Assembly (NCBI GenBank): GCA_037074765.1
Contig: JBAMDO010000018.1
Location: forward strand, 310,001-374,000
DNA: 64,000 nt
Reading direction: 5' to 3'
Origin: Mansonella perstans
Lineage: Eukaryota > Nematoda > Chromadorea > Rhabditida > Onchocercidae
The notes beneath the pieces were generated by a model. That model was not told where the DNA came from. It made no database searches and was given only the letters and a program-made list of their open reading frames with translations. Numbering within the stretch: position 1 is the first letter of the stretch; every line of letters starts with the position of its first letter. Both the position numbers and the translations under genes were made by a program. Positions 53,701 through 64,000 of the stretch are shown in pieces.

Positions 53701-54326
53701 GTAATATTGACAAAAAAGTCATAAAACTAAATTAAATAATTACCCATTACTTTATCATTTCCAATTACACTTATATTTTAATATTGTTTATTTTATTTTA
53801 TACATATTTTTGCAAATATTTATATTTGTAAACTTATAAAATTTTTATAAATGGTAATTACTGTCACATTCCTAATTTTGATTCTGTATTTTTCTCAACA
53901 TAATTAAATTTTTAAACTTATAAAATAATAATAAGTGCACTTGACAGTAATGTTTGCGTGAGGATAGGAAATAAATATTGCTCACTCAGTGATTTAGTAT
54001 TTCCTGTATGATTAGCTCATTTTTTTTGTGTTCTAGGCTTTTTATTTTTTAAAAAAAAGAGCTTTGATTTATAAAAGCAATCAGCGATCACTATGATAGA
54101 TTTGGTTTGTAGCTCATTTTGTAACCACTATAGTGATTTGGTTTGTAGCTCATTTTGTAACCACTTGATACAAATTCTATCTTCTGCTGACCAATGGATT
54201 CTATTAATATGCATTGCCTGCACTAATATATCGCTACTATCACCATCACCGCTATCACTATCATCTGTTGGATTCGCCAGCAATACTACGATTCCCTTCC
54301 TATCTATGCATACATAAATACACACA

Positions 54327-54388
<62 letters not shown>

Positions 54389-57300
54389 CAAATTCATATG
54401 AACATACATTTGTATGTACACTCATGCATACATTATAATGCACGAAAGCGCTTGCTTTTTGCATACGGTAGCATTCAGCAGACATCGTTGCAACAATCTT
54501 TACAACTTTGTGGAAAGATTATTTTTGATTCTACATCGATTGGCAAGGTGTAATTTATGAAGAATCATAAAGCAATCGATTAATATTGCTATGTTCCAAT
54601 AATTTAATAATAGGATAAAATTATCTATTTCAATCTTTTAAATTTGAAATTTTGATTTTTCTTTTCAATCATTTTTCTTTAGGCTATTACTTGTTGCATT
54701 TTTCATCTTTATTATATTAATTTAAAAATGATTTTGATTATAGATTTGAATTTCCTCAACCATCAATAACTAGTCAACAACCGGAACTAATGCAAACATC
54801 ATTTGCAACTCCGGGATTTCCCGCACCATCTTTTGTTGATCCAATACATTCACAACCACCATTGGCACATCAACGAATAGGTTTAATATTATGCTCTTAC
54901 TGATAAGTGGGAAACTTTAGCAGAACTGATTTTTCATACAAAAATTGTTTTGGGAAAAAAATTGATAAGAACTGAAATTGCTAGTAACTCATATCATAAG
55001 TCACAATACGAATTTTCAATCAAATTTCAGATCAAACAACAACTGCATTTCAATTTCCATATGCTACTGTAGTACCAACAGCAATAGCTTCTGCGAATCA
55101 CCGAGCTAATCATCAACCTTTAAGGTATTTATCATTTTTGTTCCTTTTTCAATGTTTGTTTTATCATTAAAATTGTTGCAATGCATCATCTTCAATAATT
55201 TCCACAGCACTACACACATACACACACACACAACACACACACACAACACACACACACACACACACACCACACACACACAGAAACATCAATACGAAGGTTC
55301 CCGATCATTTCCTGTCGTTGCTTTCATTACAATAAACAATGTTCACTCTGAAATAAAATATTAATTTCGACTACTGTAAGTGTTACTTTCAGAAGTTGTC
55401 CATCAAGTTTACAAGCTATTCCTGCTATCAATGAATCATTATCATCCGATAAACTTTGTGCTGTTTGCAACGATCGTGCTGTGTGTCAGCATTATGGTGC
55501 TCGTACATGTGAAGGATGTAAAGGATTTTTCAAGGTACCTTAACAAAACTAGCAAAATCGAAAAATAAGACTAATCTAAAATAAGACTATGTTTTTTGAA
55601 TGGTTGTTTGGAACTACGCGTCTAACCAATGCGATACAAGATTTTGGTGATGCCAGATTTGGTGGCAAATCTATCACTAGATTTATAACATCATTATAAT
55701 TCATCGAAATTGCAAACTTTTTGAATATTCAACAATCAGAAATGACCCAATGATAAAATGACAACACTAACAAAATTATCATCAAAAACTATTTTAATTA
55801 AACCGCAATTTTAGTTTAATTCGTTCATATTTGATAAGAATATTGCATAAATCATGTTAGTGTAAATGGTATTTTTTCAACGAACTAACTTTTAATATTT
55901 AAATAAAAACTTTTCTAAAATCCATTTAATTTTTTTTATTAAAATTTGCAATTTATATAAAATTTTCCAGCGAACAGTTCAAAAAAAAGCGCAATATGTC
56001 TGCACGGGCAACAAAAATTGTACTATCGATAAGCGATTTCGTAGTCGATGCCAATATTGTCGCTTTCAGAAATGTATTGCAGTTGGTATGGTGAAAGAGG
56101 GTAGGTGACAAATGAGAAGAAAAATTAAAATTAAAACTGAACAATTTTTTACTATTTAAAATTCGTAATAAAAAAAATTGAAATAATTTTAAAAGTGTAA
56201 GTTAGTGAGAACTATTGTAATTAAATGAAATGGTTGAGAAAATTTTAATTGTTTTCAGCATAACTTTCAATAATCAAACAAATCCAAAAAATAAATAAAT
56301 ATTTGAATGAAATTATTAATGATATGTAAATATTGCAAATTCATTTTTTTTATACTCTAAGGTATCATCAATATCATCAACACGGTAGTATGAAAGAAAA
56401 ATTGTAACAATGAATTGAATATATGATAATAATGAAATTAATAATTTGAAGTTCAATTTGATAGATTTATTTTTGTTTCTTTTCATTGACATCAAAACAA
56501 TATAAATTATCAACTAAAAAATAATTTCAAATATTGAAAGATCACTTATGTCTACTTAATTTAATTAATAATTTTAACTATGTAAAATTCTTTCAACCTT
56601 TCTAAGGTTGTTCCTTCACTTTTTTTTTCCTTTTATTGGTTGTAGTTGTTCGATACGGTAGCTTATCGGGACGACGAGGTCGTTTACCGTCCAAAACTAA
56701 AGTGCAACATTCCGATGATCCACCTAGTCCACCACTTCCACTGCTAACATTAATCAATAAAGCATATATCGAATCAAAAACAATCACAACAACAACTTTA
56801 TATGTTCGTGGATTAAATTTGTTTTTTTCCCACTTGTTCGTATCATTGAGTAAATTTTAATTAATGACTCACTCAAGCATTGAATCATTAATTAAAATAA
56901 AAAAAAAAAAAACGAAATTATTTTTCCTTTCATTTTAAAAAATTTCATTTCAAATTTCACTTCGACTATTTTATTTTTTTTCAGAACGGTAGCACAGAAC
57001 AATTATTAGCTGCACTGGATGAGGAATATCGTTTTATGCTACTTTTTGTGGAAAAAATACCGAATTCAACGGAGATCTCTCAGAATGATATTACTAAATT
57101 GATTGAATGCAACTTTTTTGCACTATTAGCATTGAAACTTTGCTATGGGTCATCATTCATTAATCATTTAATTTACCTATCTTGTTAATATTACGGGAAT
57201 AAGACTGATGAAAATTTTACAACAACATTCCATATTGTTCCAATTATTGTTACCCAAAATATATGATGGGAATCACAGGGATCGGGAAGCAACAGTAGTC

Positions 57301-58751
57301 ATTTGTTTTTTTTCTGCTGTGTTGAAAAAATGATGAAAATTCAATTCAACGACTGAAAGAAAATGAGAATAAAAAGTAAAAGAAAAAATACACATATAAA
57401 TAATTGTTATTTTTTTTTTTTTTGGATAAATACTGTCCTACTTTGTACGATCTGTCAAATGAATCTTAGCCTGATTGCTTTTGCATACATTCACTAATTT
57501 GTCATTTATCTGCTATGCTTTATCAAAATCTATTATCTTACAAATATCTCATCTAAGCACATCGTTTCATTTTAAAAACATTTTTGAAATTGTCGAAAAA
57601 TTTCAGATGGAGCGAACGTAACAGTTTACATATGGAGCAAATTGAACTGGATATAGCAACAATACCACAACCACTGAAATTACTTTTTACATTGATACAA
57701 GAAGAAGCTAAACGATTTCAACATCTCATCCAGTGGGATCCACCATCATTTTCAGCTTTATTTGCACTACAGTTCCTCAATACAAAAGGTTATCTAAATA
57801 AAAATGTGATCTGAACAAAAAATACAATATGTAGCCTATACAGTATGTGAGTGGAATGGAAAATACAGCATGCGATCTGAATATAAATGGCATATGATCT
57901 GAATACTGAATGAAATTAAAATTAGACGTTTGAATTGATTATTATTGGAATTTCGCACTCTATTAGTTTAAATAAATTGATACATTCTGAAGCTTGAAAT
58001 TTTAAATTTCAGAATGTGATAGTGAGCTCATTAGCTCAGTTGCAGCAGTTGATAAATTACGAGGTACTATAACAAGCGCATTAAAAGATCACTGTTGCAA
58101 TTCTTCACCGCCACATACCAAAAAGCTACAAACAATTATTGCCCAAGTGAGCTTAATGAAATATTCAAGTAAAATATTTTGGGGAAAAAAGCAAAGGTTG
58201 CAAATGTCGCATAGAAAGTTACTTTTCATTTCTTTTCGTGAAATAAAATTAAACCAAAAAGCTGACAACTAGGTTCTTCAACTAGCTGTTTTTTTTTGAT
58301 TTACAAAAAGCCAAACCTGGAAGTTTTTTTTTTTGGATTCTTTTTGATGAATTTGTAATTTTTATAACTTCGATTATTATTCACCTTGCTCAGATGTTTC
58401 ATTTCAAAAGTCCTGCATATATGCGGGAAACAAAACTCATTCATATATTTCATATATGAAACATTCGAGCAAGGTGAATAATTTTCAAAAGTTGACTTCA
58501 TTCATTTTGCTTAAAATATTCTCATTGCTGACTTTAAAATAAAATTTTGCTCTAATGGTTAAATTAATTTTTTTTTTTTTTTTTAGATTGAAATTTTTGC
58601 CCGATTTCAACGAATCGGACAAGAAACACTATCACTTGTTATTTCATCCGGTGTACAATTGCCACCTTTAATGTCCGGTACTGTGCAAACCGCTCAACGA
58701 TTTCCTGGTCCATCAAAATTGGATTTTACGGAATTTTCATTTTGTCCGTAA
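50749..58751 (+). CDS. nhr-6: NR4A-family nuclear hormone receptor (Nur77/NGFI-B; nematode NHR-6 type)
   Basis: Exons: 50749-50963, 54744-54880, 55031-55124, 55393-55534, 55971-56100, 56646-56803, 56985-57148, 57607-57788, 58013-58146, 58587-58751; every junction phase agrees. Counting from the ATG at 50794 the product is 491 aa. The N-terminal part is Pro/Gln/Ser-rich. The DNA-binding domain spans about 155-241: first zinc finger C156/C159/C173/C176 with P-box CEGCKG, then [11 protein letters not shown] and second finger C192/C198/C208/C211, CRFQKC, and the NR4A C-terminal extension ending GRRGRLPSK. The ligand-binding domain follows ([30 protein letters not shown]) and ends [11 protein letters not shown], so helix 12 departs from the usual NR4A end. 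NR4A receptors bind NGFI-B response elements as monomers and lack a classical ligand pocket; in C. elegans NHR-6 acts in spermatheca development (family knowledge). The exon at 50749 is open before the ATG (reading [15 protein letters not shown]), so the true start may be further upstream. CA microsatellites lie in two introns. Confidence 0.92.
51097..51182. repeat. ATAGATGATAAA minisatellite in a receptor intron
   Basis: Several copies of ATAGATGATA with AAATTTCGG-type spacers, in the intron following the exon ending at 50963. Confidence 0.75.
54097..54168. repeat. tandem duplication, period 36 bases
   Basis: A segment containing GATTTGGTTTGTAGCTCATT and TTGTAACCACT occurs twice in a row. 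The period is a multiple of three, so an open frame crossing it shows a doubled peptide; it lies in an intron and is not coding. Confidence 0.85.
54318..54390. repeat. CA microsatellite with TA tail, receptor intron
   Basis: About 25 CA units followed by a short TA run, between the receptor exons ending at 50963 and starting at 54744. Confidence 0.95.
55205..55282. repeat. interrupted CA microsatellite, receptor intron
   Basis: Blocks of CA broken by AAC and ACC interruptions, in the 268-base intron just upstream of the first zinc-finger exon. Confidence 0.95.
58376..58482. repeat. inverted repeat with 27-base arms in the last receptor intron
   Basis: Arms 58376-58402 and 58456-58482 are reverse complements except for two adjacent positions. 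The 53-base interior has its own short palindrome (GCATATATGC near 58413). It lies in the intron 58147-58586. Confidence 0.85.
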
Positions 58752-58896
58752 AACAGGGACATATTATCTATCATTGCTCGTGATAGCAGCAATATCTCGC
58801 AAATATTTCCAATGTTTTGTTCAACTTTTTTTTTTAAATATCTAAATTTTAGTAGAAGCTACAGATGATATGCTTCTTTTTCAATTTGTGCCTTTT

Positions 58897-58937
58897 GCTT
58901 TCTGGTTGCCAACAAGATCGTTTGTTAACCAGAAAGC
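58897..58937 (+). promoter_or_regulatory. hairpin in the presumed 3' UTR of the receptor gene
   Basis: GCTTTCTGGTT (58897-58907) is exactly complementary to 58927-58937. After a three-base bulge the inner AACAA and TTGTT also pair, leaving a GATCGT loop. It begins about 145 bases after the stop codon, so it is probably transcribed. Any regulatory role is inference. Confidence 0.55.
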
Positions 58938-59107
58938 ACAAACTTTGCGTGCTTTTATCAATCCGTATATTCTAATGTCTTTCCTGATGAAATTTTTCTT
59001 ATGACAATCTAACAATTTTTTATCATCATCAATTTTTTATCGTCGCACATTTTCACTGTAGTAATTGTTGACACATTCTTTTACAGAAAAAAAACAAACG
59101 AAAAACT

Positions 59108-59113
59108 AATAAA
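59108..59113 (+). terminator. nhr-6: candidate poly(A) signal of the receptor gene
   Basis: An AATAAA about 355 bases after the stop codon. The choice among such hexamers is not firm in this AT-rich DNA. Confidence 0.35.
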
Positions 59114-61255
59114 TTTAATTATTTAAAAAGTTTTTTCTTTCTCTTCAAAATATATTAAATTCAAAAAAAAGCGAAATTAATGCAAAATTATTTTTTTGTG
59201 ACGAATGTCAATTCAATTGCACTCATTTTTTCTAAAAAAAAAGTGGTAGCTAAATAATATTTTCATTGTACACAAAAAAGTGGCAAAGTAAGAGCTAATT
59301 GATGCATATGAATGAATGAATATCTTTTCATTATTTAAATTCCACTTGTTTCCAATTATATAATTAATTTGCCTTTGATTTTACTTGGTTTGATTTTAAT
59401 TACAACTACAGGTTGCTGCATATTTTCTTGTGATCAGGTATCCAATTAATTGAACTTAATTATTCTTTTTTTTTAAGTAATTTTTATGAATTTTCAGAAT
59501 GTGTTGTAATATGTTTCGCTGTTTTTCTTCTTTGCTACACTTTTATTGTAATAATCTTTCTTCATTATGCTATGTTATTATTTTTCATACCGTCAAAACA
59601 AAATTTTCAAATTATTTTATTGAATTAATTTTAGCAAAATTTACATTGTTTCAATTTGCGCATATAGCATAAATGATTGCAGTCATAAATTTAGGAAATT
59701 ATCTCTTTTTTTCCCACAGAATAATCAATCATTTTGATTACGGTGACTTATATTTTGGTTATATATAGAAATTATTCTTTTATTAAATTTTTTAATTCAA
59801 TAAATTATTCATTTATTAAATTGTTCATTAAAAATTTACCATTTGTTATTTCGTTTAAAAAGTGAAATTTTTTTTGCGCATAAATTTTTGAATTCCACCT
59901 TAATTTAAAAAAAAAAAAAAAACGACAAAACTGTAAAACTTCATATTTTAACTAAATTGTTCATTGAGTAATATATGGAATAACAAAATGCTGCCTGTTG
60001 TGTGCCATAGATTAACTTGAACGTAAATCAGAAATACATATTCAAGTTTTTCAAAACTTATTTCTTTAAAGTTCTCCACTTTTAATTTTGTTTTGATTTT
60101 TCAATTTCATTTCCCTAATCTTTCATTACATATGATTGAGATGTCATAGTTTAATAATTTGTTGAACTGAAGTATTTAAATTAGAATTTTGCAGTTAACT
60201 TTTATAATTAATCAATTTTAAAGAATTAGCTTTGCGTAATTTAGTACATTTACTGTTTGCTTTAAAATTCTCGATCAATCTCTATATAAAAGCACTTACA
60301 TTCTTTCCATTAAAAGATTAATGTGTTATGTTGACAAAATACAGTATGATATGAACAATCATGAGATGACGGTATGATTAATATTCATACAATTTTTTTT
60401 CTTTCACCGGATCTACAGTTGTAATCAGGATCGTTTCTCTTGTGATTCAATGTTTTTTCCTTTTTTTTTTTTTTTTTTTTTTGATTCCAACATTATTATA
60501 TATCCGACACAACTGCAATGTAATCTACATATCCGGTACAAAAAAGAAATATCCGTTTATTAAAGAATTTTCATTTTGAACTAAACACTATATGTATCAA
60601 TTCATTGCAACCACAAATGGCAAGCATCATTTTGCAGTTGTAATACCTGGAGATTAGTTATGGTCAAATGGTCAGCTAAAATTTTTGATAAATTTGATGC
60701 AAAATATTCAATTACTCTTTGATATGATATTAGTTGAAGATATATTTACAGGTTTATTGAAGCGTTTTATTTTTTGCTTTTTCGACATTATGCATCAAAT
60801 ATGAGTTACTGAATCCTAAATTAGTAGTCCGAACTAGAAAAAAACAATCCACTAAATCTTCTTCAAATCATTTTGTTGGATTTCTCTACAATTCAAAAAT
60901 TGTGTCACTTCTCTCAAGTACTGCTTGGACATTGATATGAAAGAATGAACAAGTAAAAATATTAGACAACAAAGAGTAATGATGAATTTCGATTAAATGA
61001 AAAAAAAAAAGTAGTAAATTTATAATAACACCTTTAAATTGAAATGCAACAAAGCAAATTTTACACTCATTACATTGTATTTAAAGTAATTTTAATTCAT
61101 ACAGCAACAAAAGTTGAGAAATACTTTAAAATATACTTTAAACATTCAAATATTTAAAAATTTGAAAGTCAAATAAAAGTAACGGAATTTACATTAATTT
61201 GACAAAAACTTGACCACGGCTGATAATCAATCGCACGTGCTACACCAGTACGGCA
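59114..61255. other. intergenic region between the receptor gene and the tRNA
   Basis: No gene could be supported. It contains poly(A)/poly(T) runs (for example near 59910 and 60460) and otherwise ordinary AT-rich sequence. Confidence 0.5.
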
Positions 61256-61327
61256 TGCCTCATGCTGGAATCGAACCAGCGACCTTCTGTTTACTAGACA
61301 GACGCTCTGCCCCTGAGCCAATGAGGC
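61256..61327 (-). tRNA. tRNA-Thr (anticodon AGT)
   Basis: On the - strand the 72 bases fold as a complete cloverleaf: acceptor GCCTCAT paired with ATGAGGC, T8-G9, D stem GCTC/GAGC, anticodon stem TCTGT/ACAGA with loop CTAGTAA (anticodon AGT, read as IGU after editing), five-base variable loop AGGTC, T stem GCTGG/CCAGC with loop TTCGATT, and discriminator A. The A box (TGGCTCAGGGG) and B box (GGTTCGATTCC) fit the internal RNA polymerase III promoter. There is no intron. A run of five T for termination lies about 48 bases past the 3' end on that strand. All paired stems are Watson-Crick, so it looks functional. Confidence 0.96.
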
Positions 61328-62119
61328 GCTATACAATTACTGAGAATTACAATTTATAATACGAATATCTAAAAGTGAAATTGATACTATCATAATAATA
61401 TATGAAATACTTAACATTTACAGTAAGTATACAAAGAAACACGTAAATCTCGTTTCGAAGTTCACCACGTCATTTTGAAGTACTCCCAGAAAAAAGACCG
61501 AGAAGTTTCAGAATATCGAAAGTAGGCCGAGCCGTGTTCTTTTTTGTTAGCTATTTGTAATCCTCAAATTCATTGGGATGGGAGTTCTTTTTTTTTGGGA
61601 GAAGGATTTACGATTGGTGGAATTGTTTCGAACGTATACGTGGATTTCACAGTGGCATTTTTAGAAATGCTTACCAGTGGATGAATTTTTATGTGATAGA
61701 ATGATGCGTAAGATGATAACGTAAGATTAACGTAGATAGAATAACGTAAGATTTCGCTTTGTGCCAGAAAAAACGGAAATTATGGAGATGAGTAAGACAA
61801 AAGAATGAGTAATGTATAGTATTTCTTATAGATGAGATAAATGATATTGTTAATGCGTCTGTTAATTAACTGTTAATTGCAACAGGAAAGAAATATTGTG
61901 TAGTGAAAGAGAGAGCAGAGATTGATAATAATTATAAGGTACAGCATCTTTAAAAATGATAAGGATATTGCTTTAACAGTTGATAACTATAAATTTGGGA
62001 TATTAGAAGAGTGAAATGTTAAAACTATGAAGATAGTGTATATTGCAAGAAGTAACGTTGTAATGAATTAAGAAGAATGTTTGGACAATCTCAGAAATCT
62101 CTCAATGCATTATTTTCAG
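61328..62119. other. gap before the WAPL-like gene, including repeats
   Basis: The first exon(s) of the downstream gene are expected here, but I could not choose one. A repeated ATAACGTAAGAT-type motif occurs at about 61705-61755. An ATG at 62077 opens a short frame that is not the frame of the following exon. Confidence 0.4.
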
Positions 62120-64000
62120 GGCCAAAAGACACAAGGAATAGTGTCGCGGTGTCTCTCAACTAAATCTACTAACAATTTCGAGGAAATTTACTCGAAAGGT
62201 TATATCAAGATTATCAAGATTATTAGGGAAATAACATTTTCATTATTGTTCAGATTAATTATTATCGCATAAATTTTAAAATTCTTAGATTAAAAAAAAT
62301 TTTTTGAGAAATTAATTTTGCAGGAATGTCCATTGATAATGTATTATGGAATGAGAAATCCAAAATTATTAAAAAAAAAACTTCAAATAATCTGATCGAG
62401 AAGAATGAAGGTATTCCAACTTATGTATGATTAATTCTGTTTGCCTCGTTCGATTTTTTTAAAATGATCTACTATTAAGTCCCCTCTTTTTTTTCCATTT
62501 AAACTTTTAAAATAATATCATTCATTTAATTTATTCAACATTGATTGAAAACTTATAGATAGTTAAAGGGAGCGAAGAAAATAATCTGCAATGTTTTACG
62601 TTTTATTTTTTTCCGTTGTAAATTTATTGCAATTAACTTTTTTCCCAGAAAACGAGAATATTTCAACCAAAAGAATTTTGCCGAAACGAAAAGCAAAGTC
62701 GACGAGATGGAGGTATTCCGAAGATCTGTTTGTCTTGAATTCATCACTGAACAAGCGTAGTCGATCATCGCTGATAGTACAGCAAACCAAGCCGGTTTCA
62801 ATCCTTAATGACGGCGCGACCATAAATAAGGTTAGCAATTTTTTTTATTTTGTCTTTAAATTAGCTTACATTAGCATTCTCTTTTTCCCTGTCTCAGATT
62901 TTTTTTTTGTGATTTCTATAAATTACTAGGAGTATTTGAAAAAATTCGAAGTAGTGAATTATGTTTGTCCAAATTTGATTCCAGATTTTATATATTTTAT
63001 AGTTTAAATATTTCCTGCGCATTTTATCATTTTAGTTTGGATTTGAAAGTGAAGATGAAAATAATGAGAACGATTCCGAAAACATGAAATCAAAAATGTT
63101 GAATGCTTCGCAAATATCAGTTCCTCTTTCTTCGACGACTATAGAAATACCAAAAGTTTATAAGAAAAGCGTCTCGTAAGTTACAAATTTGAACTATATT
63201 TAGATCATTTTGGTAAGGACTTAACACCCTAAAGATATCCTACTTTTAAATGCTTTCATTTACTTTGTAAATAATCTGTGCGATGTTTATATGTAATTAC
63301 TTTGATGTATTTAAGACCTAATGATTGTGATTAAGGGTTGCTTCGAAAGCTTTGAAATCTAGAAGGATATCAATTTGGCAACAGAAAATTGGGGTATCTG
63401 ATAATAATGGATACAGAAATGGTTTTTCTCTGCACAAGACATTGAAGCCGCAAAGTACTGTGGCGCATACCGAGGTCGACTGCACCGATGATGGAGTAGG
63501 GAAAAATAAGTGTAAAAAAATAAATGGAAGCGTGGACAAGCATATTAAACTGATTAATGGCTTACATTTGAATCACTGTAAAAGACCGGTACTTATACTG
63601 AAACGGACGAAAGTTCCTGCTGGAATCAGTCATGAGGTAATTCCTTTGTTTAAAATAGTTGATATTTAAACTATAAAGGATCTCTAACATATCTTTTAGC
63701 GATCTTTAAAGAACTGAAATTTTTTTGTTTCAGAATGCTTCATCAGGACACGGGTCTAAAAATGATAGTGATGAAGATTTTGAGTTTTCTGGAATGTTAG
63801 AAAGTTCCGGTGGATCTGATTCTGATTCCGAAACTAATTCAGACTTTCGTTTAAAAAAGAATCGAAAAATAAAAAAGTATGTTGCATGTTGCATTTCGAA
63901 GATTCCAGAAAGTGATAGTTTGATAAAATTTCTATCGCTGTATAATTCATAAAAACTAAAAGTCATAAATTTTCAGGCACCAAAATAACTCAGTGTGCAA
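62120..64000 (+). CDS. WAPL-like cohesin release factor, N-terminal part (both ends incomplete)
   Basis: Exons: 62120-62198, 62324-62410, 62649-62830, 63036-63175, 63336-63636, 63734-63876, 63977 to the window edge. All phases agree, giving about 318 residues. The sequence is charged and low in predicted structure, as in the WAPL N-terminus. Three local matches to human WAPL as I recall it occur in the same order: NNFEEIYSK (18-26) beside SKFDEVFSNK; STRWRYSED (about 73-81) beside LSTKWGETTF; and FGFESEDEN (117-125) beside FGFDSDDES, the first FGF motif, which binds the cohesin regulator PDS5. An acidic Ser/Asp run (DSDEDFEFSG, SGGSDSDSET) and basic KKNRKIKK follow. WAPL releases cohesin from chromatin. 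The conserved C-terminal WAPL domain would lie past the window, so the call rests on short motifs. The start codon is not in the listed exons. Confidence 0.6.

Noticed and set aside
54093..54438. Frames across the CA microsatellite and the 36-base duplication
   Set aside because: Both are intronic in the receptor gene; the doubled peptide and the Thr/His runs come from the repeats.
62077..62155. ATG-started frame reading MFGQSQKSLNALFSG
   Set aside because: It is in a different frame from the WAPL-like exon that begins at 62120 and stops shortly after; the TTTTCAG inside it is better read as that exon's acceptor.

Overview
This is an AT-rich (roughly three quarters A+T by eye) eukaryotic segment. 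Its multi-exon genes have introns running from tens of bases to several kilobases, T-rich branch/acceptor tracts ending in TTTCAG, and many homopolymer runs and CA/GT microsatellites. The gene set (LIT-1/Nemo-like kinase, an NR4A/NHR-6-type nuclear receptor, a CaMKK relative, a WAPL-like protein) and the intron style suggest a nematode. A clade III (spirurid/filarial) worm is my best guess. That assignment rests on composition and protein resemblance, not on a search.

Layout, all protein genes on the + strand. (1) About 4.16-13.1 kb: a complete-looking Nemo-like kinase gene (lit-1/NLK) whose splice phases all agree, with an extra Ser/Thr-rich 5' exon. (2) About 18.77-22.1 kb: an intron-retaining Ca2+/calmodulin-dependent kinase kinase (ckk-1/CaMKK) copy broken by at least three frameshifts and damaged splice donors, i.e. 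an unprocessed pseudogene. (3) About 29.85-30.09 and 36.27-36.39 kb: two possible upstream exons, phase-compatible with a nuclear receptor gene whose well-supported part runs 50.75-58.75 kb (NR4A/Nur77/NHR-6 family). (4) 61,256-61,327 on the - strand: a tRNA-Thr(AGT). (5) 62.1 kb to the end: the N-terminal part of a gene resembling the cohesin-release factor WAPL, cut by the window edge.

The genes are not an operon; they are independent regulators (Wnt/Notch-linked kinase signalling, calcium kinase signalling, an orphan nuclear receptor, cohesin dynamics). The long gaps hold simple repeats, small tandem duplications, several well-paired inverted repeats, and a few GC-richer stretches that may be old decayed repeats or exons I cannot identify. 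The points most worth checking are the decayed CaMKK locus, the possible ~20 kb 5' extension of the nuclear receptor with a His/Gln-rich exon, and two hairpins at the 3' end of that receptor gene.
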